In this document: piece by piece, positions 8,110-18,593 of the stretch
Layout of the letters: each line of letters starts with the position of its first letter
Position numbering within the stretch: position 1 is the first letter of the stretch
Assembly (NCBI RefSeq): GCF_000315915.1
Contig: NC_020185.1
Coordinates: forward strand, 1,860,001 to 1,924,000
DNA from: Henningerozyma blattae CBS 6284
Lineage: Eukaryota; Ascomycota; Saccharomycetes; Saccharomycetales; Saccharomycetaceae
Reading direction: 5' to 3'
DNA: 64,000 nucleotides
The notes under the pieces: model-generated
Told to the model about the DNA's origin: nothing
The model's input: the letters and a program-made list of their open reading frames with translations, nothing else
The model's database searches: none
Position numbers and translations under genes: made by a program

Positions 8110-10713
8110 TTAGTTTTTCTTCTTATGATGTTTCTTAGCAATTCTCTTCAATGCTCTTTGTTCGTTCTTCAGAACACCATCAACCATCTTATATTTACCT
8201 TTAATACCCTTAGGTCTACCTGATAAACCTTTGTTACTACCTGCAGCAACAACCAATGTAACCTTAGGCTTAGATCTTTGCTTCTTGGTAACTTTACGCA
8301 TCAATTTAGCAATTTCTTCAGACTTGTCTCTTTCAGATTTATCATTGTCATCATTAATTAAACCAGCCTTCTTCTTGATCTTCTCTAGTCTTGCAACAGC
8401 ACGCATCTTCTTTCTAGCTTTAGCTTCAGATACCTTCTTAATTGGTCTAGCATTCAACGCGCGTAACTTCTCTTTAATTGCCATAGCCGCTTCTTTAGTT
8501 ATTGGTCTATTGATCTTAGAATGTTGCTTCTCATCTTCAACAAACCATTCCGGTAAATTTTCTGTATCACGGAATGTGTATCTATTGAAACCTTCATCAA
8601 TCATATTATGTTTTGTCTTTTGGCCTAATGCTAATTGATGTGCTAATGTCATTGCTTCAACAGTAGCAATATCAATTTCTTTAGAATGCTTACTTTTCTT
8701 GGTTTGTTTTCTTTCTTCTTCAGAATCATAATCAGAATCCATTATATCATTTAAATCAGTGTTAGCACTATCATTAGCAACAATTTCAAAATCGTTGTCA
8801 CTATTACTTTCAGCATCACTGCTGTCAGATTCAGAGTTATTATCACTTTTCTTATCTCCAGTCGATATTGACATTTCGGAATGATTTCTTTTTCTTCCTA
8901 ATTTGGAAATATCACCAACAGCTTCAGAACCAACATCATTAACATTAAATTTACCTTTACCTTTTCCAATCGGTTCCATACCTGGTAAGTCAGCTGAAAC
9001 ATTTTCAAAAATTGGATCGTTGAATAACATTTTAGCTTTGTTACTTAGTTTGCCTTTCTCATCTTCAGATTGACTTTTTAATTTACTAATTAAATTATTA
9101 ATTGCTTCATCATCATCTGAATCAGATATGTCGGATGCTTCATCTTCTTCTACATACGCATCTGAATAGTCAATATCTTCATTTGCATCACCATCTGGTT
9201 GATTGTCAGTAAAACCTGTCCATTCCTCTTCGTGATCACCACCACGAGCTTGTTTTGCTCTAAACTTGGCATCTCTTTCCGATTTTCTTTCTTTATATTC
9301 ATTATACATCATATTCATCTCACTTTCCAAATCGTCTAAATTACTTAGATCATCACGTTCGGTGACTAAAGTTTCATCAATATGAATATCATTATCTTCC
9401 AATAATTGATCCTCTGTAAATACCATTCTCTTCTTACCCTTAGCAATCTTATCCAAAATACCAGTTTTCTCAGCTGTGTTTAAATTAAATAAGGAATCTT
9501 TACCAATGCTTGCAGCATCGATACCAATATCCTTTGGTGTCAGCATATTCATTTGCATTCTTGTTAACTCCTTTTGTTTAAGTTCATTCTTCTTTCTCTT
9601 TTCACGTTTATTCTTTAATCTTTGTTTCTCCTGTAAATTTTGTAATTCTTTCTCGATTTGTTCTTCCTCTGTCATTGGTTCAACAGTAATTTCTTCTTTA
9701 ACTACTTCACTTTCATCTTGGATATCTAATAATTCTCTGGCATATTTTCTCCATTTTAAAATCATTTTAAAGTCTTTCTTACCTAAAACCTTTAAATCCT
9801 CTATACAGCTTAAAAATTCTTTTGTAGTTTGTTTCATTTTCTTTAAAATCTGCCATTCAGTATTATTTTTATCAAATGTAAATTTATTCATTACACCTAA
9901 CATAGAAATTGGGTCTTCAGTTTTGACAAATTCCAAAATATCCGTTTCATGATACAATAAATTGTCACCTTCCTCATAACCCTGTCTCTTTCTCACCTTC
10001 TTTTCTGGGTTATAGATCCTAGATTCCATATTTTGTGGACCATCTGGTAATTCTTCAAAAACTTCCTTTGGATCTAATAACCTTGGGTCTATTCTTTTTG
10101 GAGCCTTAAAACCTTTACAAACAACAAAAATTTCTGCAGAAACATTTCTTGAAGCTGGTGGTTTTGTAGCTTCAACTTTTTCGAAAAACTGTTGAAATAG
10201 CCAGATAAGTTTATTATAATCCTTTGATCTGAATACCTTGGTGATGAAAGTACCATTAACAACTAAATTTTCAACTGCTAATTTTAAAGCTTGTAATGTT
10301 AAATGAGACTGGGTAAAAGCATCTTGAGCCCAGCCAAGACCGACATTTGGAGCACCATCATGTAAAACAGTATCAGCTTTCCAGGTCTTCATATAACCTC
10401 TAAGTTTAGATCTACAGTCTTCAGTCGTAATATCACTTTGGAAAGTAATGACATTTGGCATAGGCTTCATTGGGACAATATCAACACCAATAATTAAGGA
10501 ATTGATGGGGCATAATTTGGAGGCAACTTGACACCACGAACCTGGAGCAGCACATAAATCGATAACTACCTTGGATTTCTCTAAGAAATGACCATATTTT
10601 TCATTAATTTGAATGATTTTAAATGAAGAACGAGCACGGTAACCTTTTTCTTTAGCTAAATAATAGTATCTATCTAAACGACCTTTACTATTTTTCTTCT
10701 GAGTTTTACCCAT
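8110..10713 (-). CDS. SPB1: Spb1, 27S pre-rRNA 2'-O-methyltransferase
   Basis: 867 residues, close to the 841 of S. cerevisiae. The N-terminal FtsJ/RrmJ methyltransferase domain (about 1-215) shows the SAM motif VIDLCAAPGSWCQVA (49-63), VLHDGAPNVGLGWAQDA and FITKVFRSKDYN, which together carry the K-D-K-E type catalytic residues. A long charged middle and the Spb1 C-terminal domain follow, with NLPEWFVEDEKQHSKINRPI and a Lys-rich end. It methylates G2922 in the A-loop of 25S rRNA in nucleolar pre-60S particles. Its promoter carries PAC and RRPE motifs typical of ribosome-biogenesis genes. In S. cerevisiae the recombination enhancer adjoins this gene. Confidence 0.97.
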   Translation of the reverse strand: MGKTQKKNSKGRLDRYYYLAKEKGYRARSSFKIIQINEKYGHFLEKSKVVIDLCAAPGSWCQVASKLCPINSLIIGVDIVPMKPMPNVITFQSDITTEDCRSKLRGYMKTWKADTVLHDGAPNVGLGWAQDAFTQSHLTLQALKLAVENLVVNGTFITKVFRSKDYNKLIWLFQQFFEKVEATKPPASRNVSAEIFVVCKGFKAPKRIDPRLLDPKEVFEELPDGPQNMESRIYNPEKKVRKRQGYEEGDNLLYHETDILEFVKTEDPISMLGVMNKFTFDKNNTEWQILKKMKQTTKEFLSCIEDLKVLGKKDFKMILKWRKYARELLDIQDESEVVKEEITVEPMTEEEQIEKELQNLQEKQRLKNKREKRKKNELKQKELTRMQMNMLTPKDIGIDAASIGKDSLFNLNTAEKTGILDKIAKGKKRMVFTEDQLLEDNDIHIDETLVTERDDLSNLDDLESEMNMMYNEYKERKSERDAKFRAKQARGGDHEEEWTGFTDNQPDGDANEDIDYSDAYVEEDEASDISDSDDDEAINNLISKLKSQSEDEKGKLSNKAKMLFNDPIFENVSADLPGMEPIGKGKGKFNVNDVGSEAVGDISKLGRKRNHSEMSISTGDKKSDNNSESDSSDAESNSDNDFEIVANDSANTDLNDIMDSDYDSEEERKQTKKSKHSKEIDIATVEAMTLAHQLALGQKTKHNMIDEGFNRYTFRDTENLPEWFVEDEKQHSKINRPITKEAAMAIKEKLRALNARPIKKVSEAKARKKMRAVARLEKIKKKAGLINDDNDKSERDKSEEIAKLMRKVTKKQRSKPKVTLVVAAGSNKGLSGRPKGIKGKYKMVDGVLKNEQRALKRIAKKHHKKKN

Positions 10714-11628
10714 TTCTCAATAAAAGTAATTCTTGAATTATCTGATATTTAAAAATAACCAACAAATAGATTATGTAGTAATATATCAAAAGATAATCAA
10801 CTATACCTTAGTTTAAATTTTTTAATACTTTTTTAAACAATTGAGTTTTTCAAGCTCATCGCATCTCGAAAATTTTTCAGAATCAAAAGCGATGCTCAAA
10901 TTACCCGGGGTTCTCCAAATGTAAGCGCCATAAGGATTAATTTATCTAGCAATCTAGGCTGTCTATAAGAAAGCATGATAACTTAGCTACATTGGTAAAA
11001 TTATAAATATTTATTGTAAAAATATAGAAAATTTGGGTTAATATAGTACTAGGTAAAATTTAAACTTATCGAAATATAGTATAAATAAGGAAATCTGTGG
11101 AAATATATCATAACTTAAGTTCACTATAGTAGATACTGAAGAAATAATATTAAAAGACAAAATAATAAAAGCATTTTTGAGAAATAACGATTGGTTATAA
11201 ATATTCATCTTTGATAAGAAAGTCTTAAAGATAGAATGTGCTTGACTAATTGTAAGTAAAACTTCTTAGGAATTAGATTTACTTGGATATTATATTAAAA
11301 ATATTGTTAATGTATTAAAAAAATTAATGGAGTCCCTCTGTTAAATACATATAATTGAGATTTTGTAATAAATTTTCTGTTTCTTTATTTTTCTTTTTTT
11401 TATTTATCAAGTTATACTTAAGAAGAAATTATATATTTAGTTATAAATTCTATATATTAATAATTTCTTGAAAATAAATAAATACAAAAAAATATAAAAT
11501 AAATTCAAATAATTCCTCAAAAAACTAAACTAAAATAGAAAACTTTCTTTATAATAAGTAGAAGAAAATAATTAATATTATAAAAGGAGAAAAAAGTTGA
11601 GATTATAAAGAAAAGAAATTATTTAGAG
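10714..11628. promoter_or_regulatory. SPB1 promoter with PAC, RRPE and Reb1 motifs
   Basis: CTCATCGC at 10855-10862 is a PAC element read on the other strand, followed after 4 bp by the RRPE-like CGAAAATTTTTC (10867-10878) and a Reb1 site TTACCCG at 10901-10907. The rest, up to the PRD1 3' end, is very AT-rich and I see nothing in it. Confidence 0.7.
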
Positions 11629-13854
11629 TTAATTTAGACCTAATTCTTTTAAGAAAGCCTCATTTGATGGTTTTCTACCCAAAAATTGAATCAAATTATC
11701 TTCAATCTCATAGAGTCCACCTCTTGCTAGAACCCAATCTCTGTATTCTACCCCAACTTTAGTTTCTAATGGATTAGCAGCAAATTTAGTATAATACATA
11801 TCGGTAGCAAAAACTTCTGCCCACATATAGCCATAATAACCAGCAGAGTATGAATCAGACATGATATGCCCAAAAGAATCATAACCTTTAGTGAATAAAT
11901 CACCATTCTCAACTAAACTAACTTCCTCTCTTAATTCATTCCATAATTTTAAGAAATCCAAATTTTCTAGATCTTTTGAAGTATGAACTTTCATATCGAA
12001 TAGACCGAAGTGTAACTGTCTTAAAGCGAATAAAGCACCATTAACATGTTTTGTAGCGACTAGAGAATTTAACAATTCAGTTGGAATTTTTTCACCCGTT
12101 TTATAATGCTTTGATAAAGATAACAATTCGTTTTTATTCCAAGTCCAGAACTCTAACATCTGAGAAGGAGCCTCAACAAAATCCCAAGGAACAGCACCTG
12201 GTCCATTAAATCTTGAATTATTGTTTTTGCCAACTAGATCATGAATACCATGACCTAATTCATGGAAAAAAGTTGTAATCTCATTATGCTTCAATAAAGC
12301 AGGTTTATCAGCAGTGACTTTTGAGAAGTTACAAACCAAAGCTGTAACTGGGTACGATCTTTCATTATTTGGTTTAATATATGATGAAGAAATACCGAAG
12401 TTAGCAGCATGACCATATTTACCATCTCTAGGATGTAAGTCGAAGTAAATCCAACCCACAAATTCTGGGTTTTCTGGATTATCCATTTTCCAAACAGCTA
12501 ACTGTTTAACTTCCTTATGCCAAACATTTTTATTTTTAGAATCATCTTTTTCTTCGATAAATTTCAAATTTAATAAAGTTTCGTAAATATTTAACATACC
12601 TTCGATAGTAGAATCTAAAGGATAGTATTCTGATATTTTTTCTAGGTCAACATTATAGTTATCCTTTAAATACTTATTATCATAATATCTATGATCCCAG
12701 ACATAATAATGGTTGTCAAAAGGTAAGTTCAATTCTTTAAACTCTTTTTCTTTAATAGATTTTAATATTTCAATTTCTTTTGATCCTAGGGGCTTTAATC
12801 TATCAATTAAATCTTCTAAAAATTTAAAAACTGAATCTTGGGCCTTTGCCATTTTCAACTCTAAATTATAATTAGCGTAGGTTGAATAACCTAGGATATC
12901 TGCTAATTGATTTCTTAGTTTTAAGGTATTAGTAAATAAGACAGTATTCTCCGAAACTTTATTTTGGTCACCAGCAAAAGCTTTTTTTCTAGTTTCTGGA
13001 TTCCTTGCAGTCTTCAAAACAGGGAAAATATCAGGATATTTAAAAGTCACCTTGTACATTTCCTTACCAGTTTTCTCATCATTGAATTTTTCGAATTGCT
13101 CCATAACAGAGTCTGATACACCATCTAATTCTTCTTTAGTGAAGGCAACAAACTCAGTTTGTTCCCCCAAGTTAGTAGCAAATTTTAATGAATTATTAGC
13201 AATAGCTTTTTTTATTTCTTTAATCTTTTCTCTTTTAGATTCATCGAGATTTAAACCAGCTCTAACAAAATCTCTGTGAACTTTTCTAACAAACTCATAA
13301 TTTTCCAAATCTTTAGGGTCCTTCTCGTATTTATCTTTTGAATCTTTAATTTGATTCCAAATTTTATCAAATTGCAAGAATAACCCGTATCTTAAAGATG
13401 TTTCGATTTCGAAGTTTTGTAAAAGATCTGTAGCTTTAAATGACGCGTCTCTAATATCCTTTTCCGACGAGACATGTTGTAAGAAAGTTAATTGGTTTAT
13501 CAAAGATCCTACTTTATTTTCATAATTCATATAAGGAACTAAGAAGTTATTAAAATCAGGACTTTTCAAGTTAGTTAGGGCATCATAAAAATGATTGCTT
13601 TGGTCAATTAAATCTTCTGCATCTTTAACCAATTGAGAAGGAGTCCAATTCCAAGTAGGAGCAGCCTGTGGGGCATTTAAATTCACACATGCAGAGCTGG
13701 ACATTGATGAATAAGAGGATTTAAAATTTAAAGGGAGATTTTGAATAGACCTTAGATTGAATTGATTCTTGAAGACGATTGAATAATTGAATTCTCTTGC
13801 AAAAAGACCGTAACACCTAAGGAATAGAACACTAGTTTGATTTGCTAGCCACAT
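11629..13854 (-). CDS. PRD1: Prd1, saccharolysin (M3 zinc oligopeptidase)
   Basis: 741 residues. A thimet-oligopeptidase-type metallopeptidase that degrades short peptides in cytosol and mitochondrial intermembrane space. The zinc motif is HELGH at 531-535, in ITTFFHELGHGIHDL, with the third ligand region FVEAPSQMLEFW and the substrate loop HIMSDSYSAGYYGYMWAEVF. The ATG at 13854 gives a 50-residue N-terminal extension rich in hydrophobic and basic residues before M51 (13704, MSSSACVNLNAP); S. cerevisiae Prd1 also has such a leader, so dual start use for two locations is plausible. Gene order SPB1-PRD1-MRC1 follows the HML arm of S. cerevisiae, without KAR4 and KRR1. Confidence 0.97.
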   Translation of the reverse strand: MWLANQTSVLFLRCYGLFAREFNYSIVFKNQFNLRSIQNLPLNFKSSYSSMSSSACVNLNAPQAAPTWNWTPSQLVKDAEDLIDQSNHFYDALTNLKSPDFNNFLVPYMNYENKVGSLINQLTFLQHVSSEKDIRDASFKATDLLQNFEIETSLRYGLFLQFDKIWNQIKDSKDKYEKDPKDLENYEFVRKVHRDFVRAGLNLDESKREKIKEIKKAIANNSLKFATNLGEQTEFVAFTKEELDGVSDSVMEQFEKFNDEKTGKEMYKVTFKYPDIFPVLKTARNPETRKKAFAGDQNKVSENTVLFTNTLKLRNQLADILGYSTYANYNLELKMAKAQDSVFKFLEDLIDRLKPLGSKEIEILKSIKEKEFKELNLPFDNHYYVWDHRYYDNKYLKDNYNVDLEKISEYYPLDSTIEGMLNIYETLLNLKFIEEKDDSKNKNVWHKEVKQLAVWKMDNPENPEFVGWIYFDLHPRDGKYGHAANFGISSSYIKPNNERSYPVTALVCNFSKVTADKPALLKHNEITTFFHELGHGIHDLVGKNNNSRFNGPGAVPWDFVEAPSQMLEFWTWNKNELLSLSKHYKTGEKIPTELLNSLVATKHVNGALFALRQLHFGLFDMKVHTSKDLENLDFLKLWNELREEVSLVENGDLFTKGYDSFGHIMSDSYSAGYYGYMWAEVFATDMYYTKFAANPLETKVGVEYRDWVLARGGLYEIEDNLIQFLGRKPSNEAFLKELGLN

Positions 13855-14418
13855 TTAAACGATATTTAAATGCCCTTTTTTTTTTACTTGCTCTAAACAC
13901 TACCAATGCTATTATACAAAAGAGTTTTTGATAATTTTCGACATTATATTTTAAGGATTCAAACAAAAAAACTACTTGAAAGTGGTAGCGCCGTACTTAA
14001 CAAGAATTAACTATTAATAGCCTTCCATTTCACAGAATGAAGAAAGAATTTATGCTAGGTATGAGTGAAATATGTTCTATAAGTTGATACAGGCCTTACT
14101 ATCATCTATTTTTCAACTCAGAAAAGTTATGTTACCTTTGATATTTATCAAAAAAAGTTAGGTCTTAATGACAATTGTTAGATCCTGCGGTACAATTTTT
14201 TGAACTTTCTTTTTATTTATCTACGCGTTTTTTAATTCTACTTTGCTTTACGCGTCATTTTCCTGTATGGAAGCATTGCAGATTTATAATAATGGTTTCA
14301 TCATAGTTGCATACGATTGGATTAAAACAAGTAAGAGTAAGGTATATTACAGTAGATATTTTTTTTGTAAAGAACAATTAGTACACAAATAAGACTAGAT
14401 ATTCGTCTGTTGAAATAT
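13855..14418. promoter_or_regulatory. PRD1/MRC1 divergent promoter with two MCB elements
   Basis: Two perfect ACGCGT boxes at 14223-14228 and 14250-14255, 27 bp apart and about 165-195 bp before MRC1. MBF (Mbp1-Swi6) binds this sequence and drives G1/S transcription, the known pattern for MRC1. Confidence 0.8.
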
Positions 14419-17400
14419 ATGAACATGGATGCTGTTTTCGATAGTTTAGATGAGCTGAAAATAAAGAAGAGAACAACTTATAAGAAAGTACCAGAACAGG
14501 TTGCGACTGAACTCGATAAAGCTGCTACCACTATATCAAATCCTGTTCCATCTTTCAATTTATCGGAGGGGTTTTTGTTTGCAAATGATAAATTAGAGAA
14601 AATTAAAAATAGATTAAACTTGGGATCCAAATCTAATAACACAACTACTGGCAATGTGGATATACCTACTAATCAAAATAAATTTAGCGATCAATACAAA
14701 AATAGCCTTAAAGAGAGTGATGACGAGAATGAGGAAATTTTATTCTCTCAAAGTCAAGCATTTTTAGATACATATAACGATACAAAAAATGAAGATGATC
14801 GTATTCTTAATAAGAACACTGAGGACGTGATTGATGAGGCAGAAAAGAGTACTACATTTACTACCAACTATATAAGACCAGCAACTCATTTAAATTTTAG
14901 GAATACTCCAAACAACATTCATTCTGTCACTCAAGAAATAACGCAACAGACCCAATTGATATCGTCAACACAAAATATAAAATTAAATTCCATTTCATAT
15001 TCTCATAACCAAAAAAGTAAATTAGCATATAATACCTATCCCAACGAATCATTACCTACATCTCAAAGTATTGAAGAGAGATATAGAGTTGAAGACCCTG
15101 TCCAGACTACTCAAGATTCATCGTTTGCAAATACTCAACTAATAGAAGATTCTACTACCACAAGCCCTAAACGTACCATAGATTTTTCACAATTAAAGAC
15201 TCAACTAATAGATAGCAACAAGACTTCGTTATTATTTCAAACACAAAAGATTAATGAGGAATATATTGCTCAAAGACAACAAATAGATAATTCACAGACC
15301 CAGACATCTGGCAGTTTTCACTTCTCTCTCTCTCAAACTAAAGAACTATCGGAGCCCCAAAACATTAGCCTGGGAATAGTACCTCTCATAACAAAGGATG
15401 ATTATCATGAACAATCAGGAACACAAAGTAATGGAGCAGAAGAAGAGAATAATAATATTAATAATAATTCTAATACTAATAATAACCATGCTCCAATGCA
15501 CATTTCTCTAACACAAAATAAACCCAATAAATTTACTATGCCTACTTCAGCTATATCCGATGAGGATCGAAATAGCCAACGTCCTTTGAATGAATTATCA
15601 ACAAGTCGCTTGCTGACATTAACACAGATAGTACCATCATCTCCTGGGAAAGCAACAGCTGATGATCCTCCTAAGGGCCCATTAATGACACTCCCAGAAA
15701 AGACACAAGCAGATTTACTAAATACTGTTCCAAATCAGAATGATGCTCTTAATGAGATACCTCAGACAGCTAGGGATGATATTTTTCAAACATCTGTCAA
15801 AGATGGAATATTGGATAAGAAATTAAGAATCCATGAAATCCAAGATGCCTTACTGCAGGAAGTGAAAGAAAAAGAGAAACAAACAGAACACCATATACAA
15901 GATTCTGATTCTTTAACCAAAACTAAATTTACTTTTACAAAGGAAGATTTCCTAGCTGATTTAGATGATGACGATAGCGATGCTGTTTATGCCAATGGAG
16001 AGAATGATAAAAATGAAGACAAATCTGAGAGAGCTAATACGAGCCATGCAAAATTGAAAGCAATGCCTGTTACGATACCTCATCAACAAATTGAAGTTCA
16101 ATTTAACAAAGTTCAATTAAAAAATGTAATTGCTAAGCCAAAGCGAAAAGTAATACTTTCCCAATATGAGAATAGATTAAAAGAAAACCTTTTGTATAAT
16201 AATTCGATTGATTTATATTCAGATAGTGAAGAAAACACACAATCCGATATTTTATTCTCAACTGCCTCAAAGGCCCAAATTTTAGATATTCGTCATAAAT
16301 TGTCAAAAAAGAAACCACAAGTTAAAAAGAAAACTATCCAAACAAATTTGGATCAACTATTTAACAAATTAAAGAAAGCTTCAAAAAAACAGATTTTCGA
16401 TCATCAGAAAAATGCCATAGAGAGCAAAGGATTAAAATTGGAAGATTTAAAAAAAGAAAAAGAAATAGTTGAAAATTTGTTAGAACAAGAAATCGAAAGA
16501 AATAGAAAAATAAGGGCAAAAGAAAGGAAACGTGAAAATAAGAAAAATAAAGTTGATGATAAAAGTGTTCAATCTGCTAGTGACGAAGATGATTTCGATC
16601 ATAGTGCCAACGAACTTGAAGATAGCTTTTACAATGATAGCGATGAGAATAAAGAAATAATTGAACCAGAAGAAGAAGATTCTGAAGATGATATTAACAT
16701 ATTTAGACATAAAAAAGGTTTGAAGCTCGTTACTGAAGAGTCTGATTCTGAAAATGATAATCCATTAGAAAGCGAAAAAATACCAATAAACCCAAATATT
16801 ATTAACTTAGGCCATTATGGCGATAATTTGGATTCAAAGAGTACTATTTTTAATGAAAACTCTAAAAAGTTTATAGAAGACATTGAACAATTTGAAGCTG
16901 ACAATTCTACCGAAAATTCTAACAATGAACTAAATGAGTTGGAATATAAAAGACATATAAAGCAAGAACTTGAGAAACAAAAGCTTAAGGAAGCAAAGAA
17001 AAAAGCCAAATTAAGAGAACTGAAAAAAGTAGGTGCATCCAAGATGTTTGATATGGAGGCTGAAGAATCTGAGGATGAGTGGTTTGGTATTGGTGGTGCT
17101 GATGGAGAAGTTTCAGATGAATATGATTCTGAAGTTGAGAAACTGATTGATGATTATTCCAGACAAGACTTCAATCCTGACGAAATACGTAATAAATTAA
17201 TGAATGAAAATAAAGAGATGGATATTAAAATGGTAAATAGAATTTTATATGATATTAAGAATGGTGGATTTAGGAAAAGAAACAGAAATAATATCGATTT
17301 AGAGTTGAGTGATGACGAAGATGATGAACTAAGAGAGTATCGTATTAAAAGAAGAGAAATAATGAAGAAAAAAAGGCTTGAAGTTACTAATACCGACAAG

Positions 17401-18177
17401 ATTTTAAAGACATCAAAATCAAAGGCATTTTTTATGAGTATGGTTGATGATATAGTTGAAACAAGCAATCCCTTTATGATTACACAACCATCGGATGATG
17501 ATAGTGACGATAATAATATGGATTCTATTTCTAACAAAAATCATAAAGATGCTAATAATGCAAAAAAAGATAAAAAAGATAAGAGAACGGATGATCATGC
17601 AAGGCTATCCCAATCTTCTAGAAAGAAATTTGTAATGTCAGAAGATTTTGTTCATAAAACTTTATCGTTCTTGACAAAAAGTAAAGAAGTTAATGAGTTC
17701 CAACATGTGAACGAACATTACAAATCTCAAATTGGGACTATTAATGACATACAATCCCTAAAGCAAAAAAGTAGTATTAAAACTATGCATGTGCTCTCTA
17801 TGATGTCCCAAGATACAAATGTAGATCTTGATGCTAGTGATAAAGATGATGATGACATGATACATCATGCTGGGTCATTTGACAATTCATTTGATGATCC
17901 TCTAAGTAGCGTATCTAAAGCTCCATCAATCATAAAGATATTTGGGTCAACTCATGATATTAATGATAAGTTCAAGGATGGAAATAAAACTGTCACAATA
18001 TCTAATTCCTATAAGACTGTAGGGGGTATGAAAACTTCAATCACTTCATTTGGTAGGAGAAAGTTGGTTGCACCAGTGAAAACCCATAATAATTTCAATA
18101 AAAATAGAATTAGCAATATTAAAAGCTCCTCGAATAGTAAACTATTTAGAAACCAAGATAAAAGCTTCAAGGATTAA
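14419..18177 (+). CDS. MRC1: Mrc1, claspin-like replication checkpoint mediator
   Basis: 1252 residues from the ATG at 14419 (a second ATG at 14425 gives MDAVFDSLDELKIKKRTTYKKV, which aligns best with the S. cerevisiae N-terminus). Mrc1 travels with the replication fork with Tof1-Csm3, links polymerase epsilon to the CMG helicase and relays Mec1 signals to Rad53. The N-terminal half is rich in SQ/TQ sites for Mec1 (for example TSQS, TTQDSS, QTQTSG). Conserved blocks include LEDLKKEKEIVENLLEQEI, the INLGHYGDNLDSKS region, EAEESEDEWFGIGGADGE, and DINDKFKDGNKTVTISNSYK near the C-terminus. It is longer than the 1096 residues of S. cerevisiae through Asn/Asp-rich insertions. Neighbour VAC17 is conserved. 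Confidence 0.96.
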   Translation: MNMDAVFDSLDELKIKKRTTYKKVPEQVATELDKAATTISNPVPSFNLSEGFLFANDKLEKIKNRLNLGSKSNNTTTGNVDIPTNQNKFSDQYKNSLKESDDENEEILFSQSQAFLDTYNDTKNEDDRILNKNTEDVIDEAEKSTTFTTNYIRPATHLNFRNTPNNIHSVTQEITQQTQLISSTQNIKLNSISYSHNQKSKLAYNTYPNESLPTSQSIEERYRVEDPVQTTQDSSFANTQLIEDSTTTSPKRTIDFSQLKTQLIDSNKTSLLFQTQKINEEYIAQRQQIDNSQTQTSGSFHFSLSQTKELSEPQNISLGIVPLITKDDYHEQSGTQSNGAEEENNNINNNSNTNNNHAPMHISLTQNKPNKFTMPTSAISDEDRNSQRPLNELSTSRLLTLTQIVPSSPGKATADDPPKGPLMTLPEKTQADLLNTVPNQNDALNEIPQTARDDIFQTSVKDGILDKKLRIHEIQDALLQEVKEKEKQTEHHIQDSDSLTKTKFTFTKEDFLADLDDDDSDAVYANGENDKNEDKSERANTSHAKLKAMPVTIPHQQIEVQFNKVQLKNVIAKPKRKVILSQYENRLKENLLYNNSIDLYSDSEENTQSDILFSTASKAQILDIRHKLSKKKPQVKKKTIQTNLDQLFNKLKKASKKQIFDHQKNAIESKGLKLEDLKKEKEIVENLLEQEIERNRKIRAKERKRENKKNKVDDKSVQSASDEDDFDHSANELEDSFYNDSDENKEIIEPEEEDSEDDINIFRHKKGLKLVTEESDSENDNPLESEKIPINPNIINLGHYGDNLDSKSTIFNENSKKFIEDIEQFEADNSTENSNNELNELEYKRHIKQELEKQKLKEAKKKAKLRELKKVGASKMFDMEAEESEDEWFGIGGADGEVSDEYDSEVEKLIDDYSRQDFNPDEIRNKLMNENKEMDIKMVNRILYDIKNGGFRKRNRNNIDLELSDDEDDELREYRIKRREIMKKKRLEVTNTDKILKTSKSKAFFMSMVDDIVETSNPFMITQPSDDDSDDNNMDSISNKNHKDANNAKKDKKDKRTDDHARLSQSSRKKFVMSEDFVHKTLSFLTKSKEVNEFQHVNEHYKSQIGTINDIQSLKQKSSIKTMHVLSMMSQDTNVDLDASDKDDDDMIHHAGSFDNSFDDPLSSVSKAPSIIKIFGSTHDINDKFKDGNKTVTISNSYKTVGGMKTSITSFGRRKLVAPVKTHNNFNKNRISNIKSSSNSKLFRNQDKSFKD

Positions 18178-18593
18178 TTTCATAATACGTAACGCATTAC
18201 GATTTGGCCACTTACTGTGTCTGGAATCACATTTATATTTTATATACTTCCTAAAAGAGAACTAAGAATAAAGCTACCTTACATTACATTATATAGTATA
18301 TTATTATTTTGAAACTATAAAATATTAAAAATATGGAACTAAAAATTAAAGAAACTGATTAAAAAATAAAATTGAAGCAATATATTAATACGGAAAATTC
18401 TATAATAAATACTTTTAAAAAAGAACAGAAAGTAAAAGACAAATACAGAGGCAGAATCCAAAGGAAAAAAAAAATGGAAAAAAGAATAAATAAAAAATAA
18501 GTTTAGAGAAAATTAAAAGGTGAATTGAAAGAATAATATCAATAATATAAGTAATAGTATATGGCACAGTGAAAAATTAGAATAAAATAACTA
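18178..18593. other. convergent spacer MRC1/VAC17
   Basis: 416 bp, A-rich, between two gene ends. Nothing recognisable beyond terminator-like AT-rich sequence. Confidence 0.4.
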
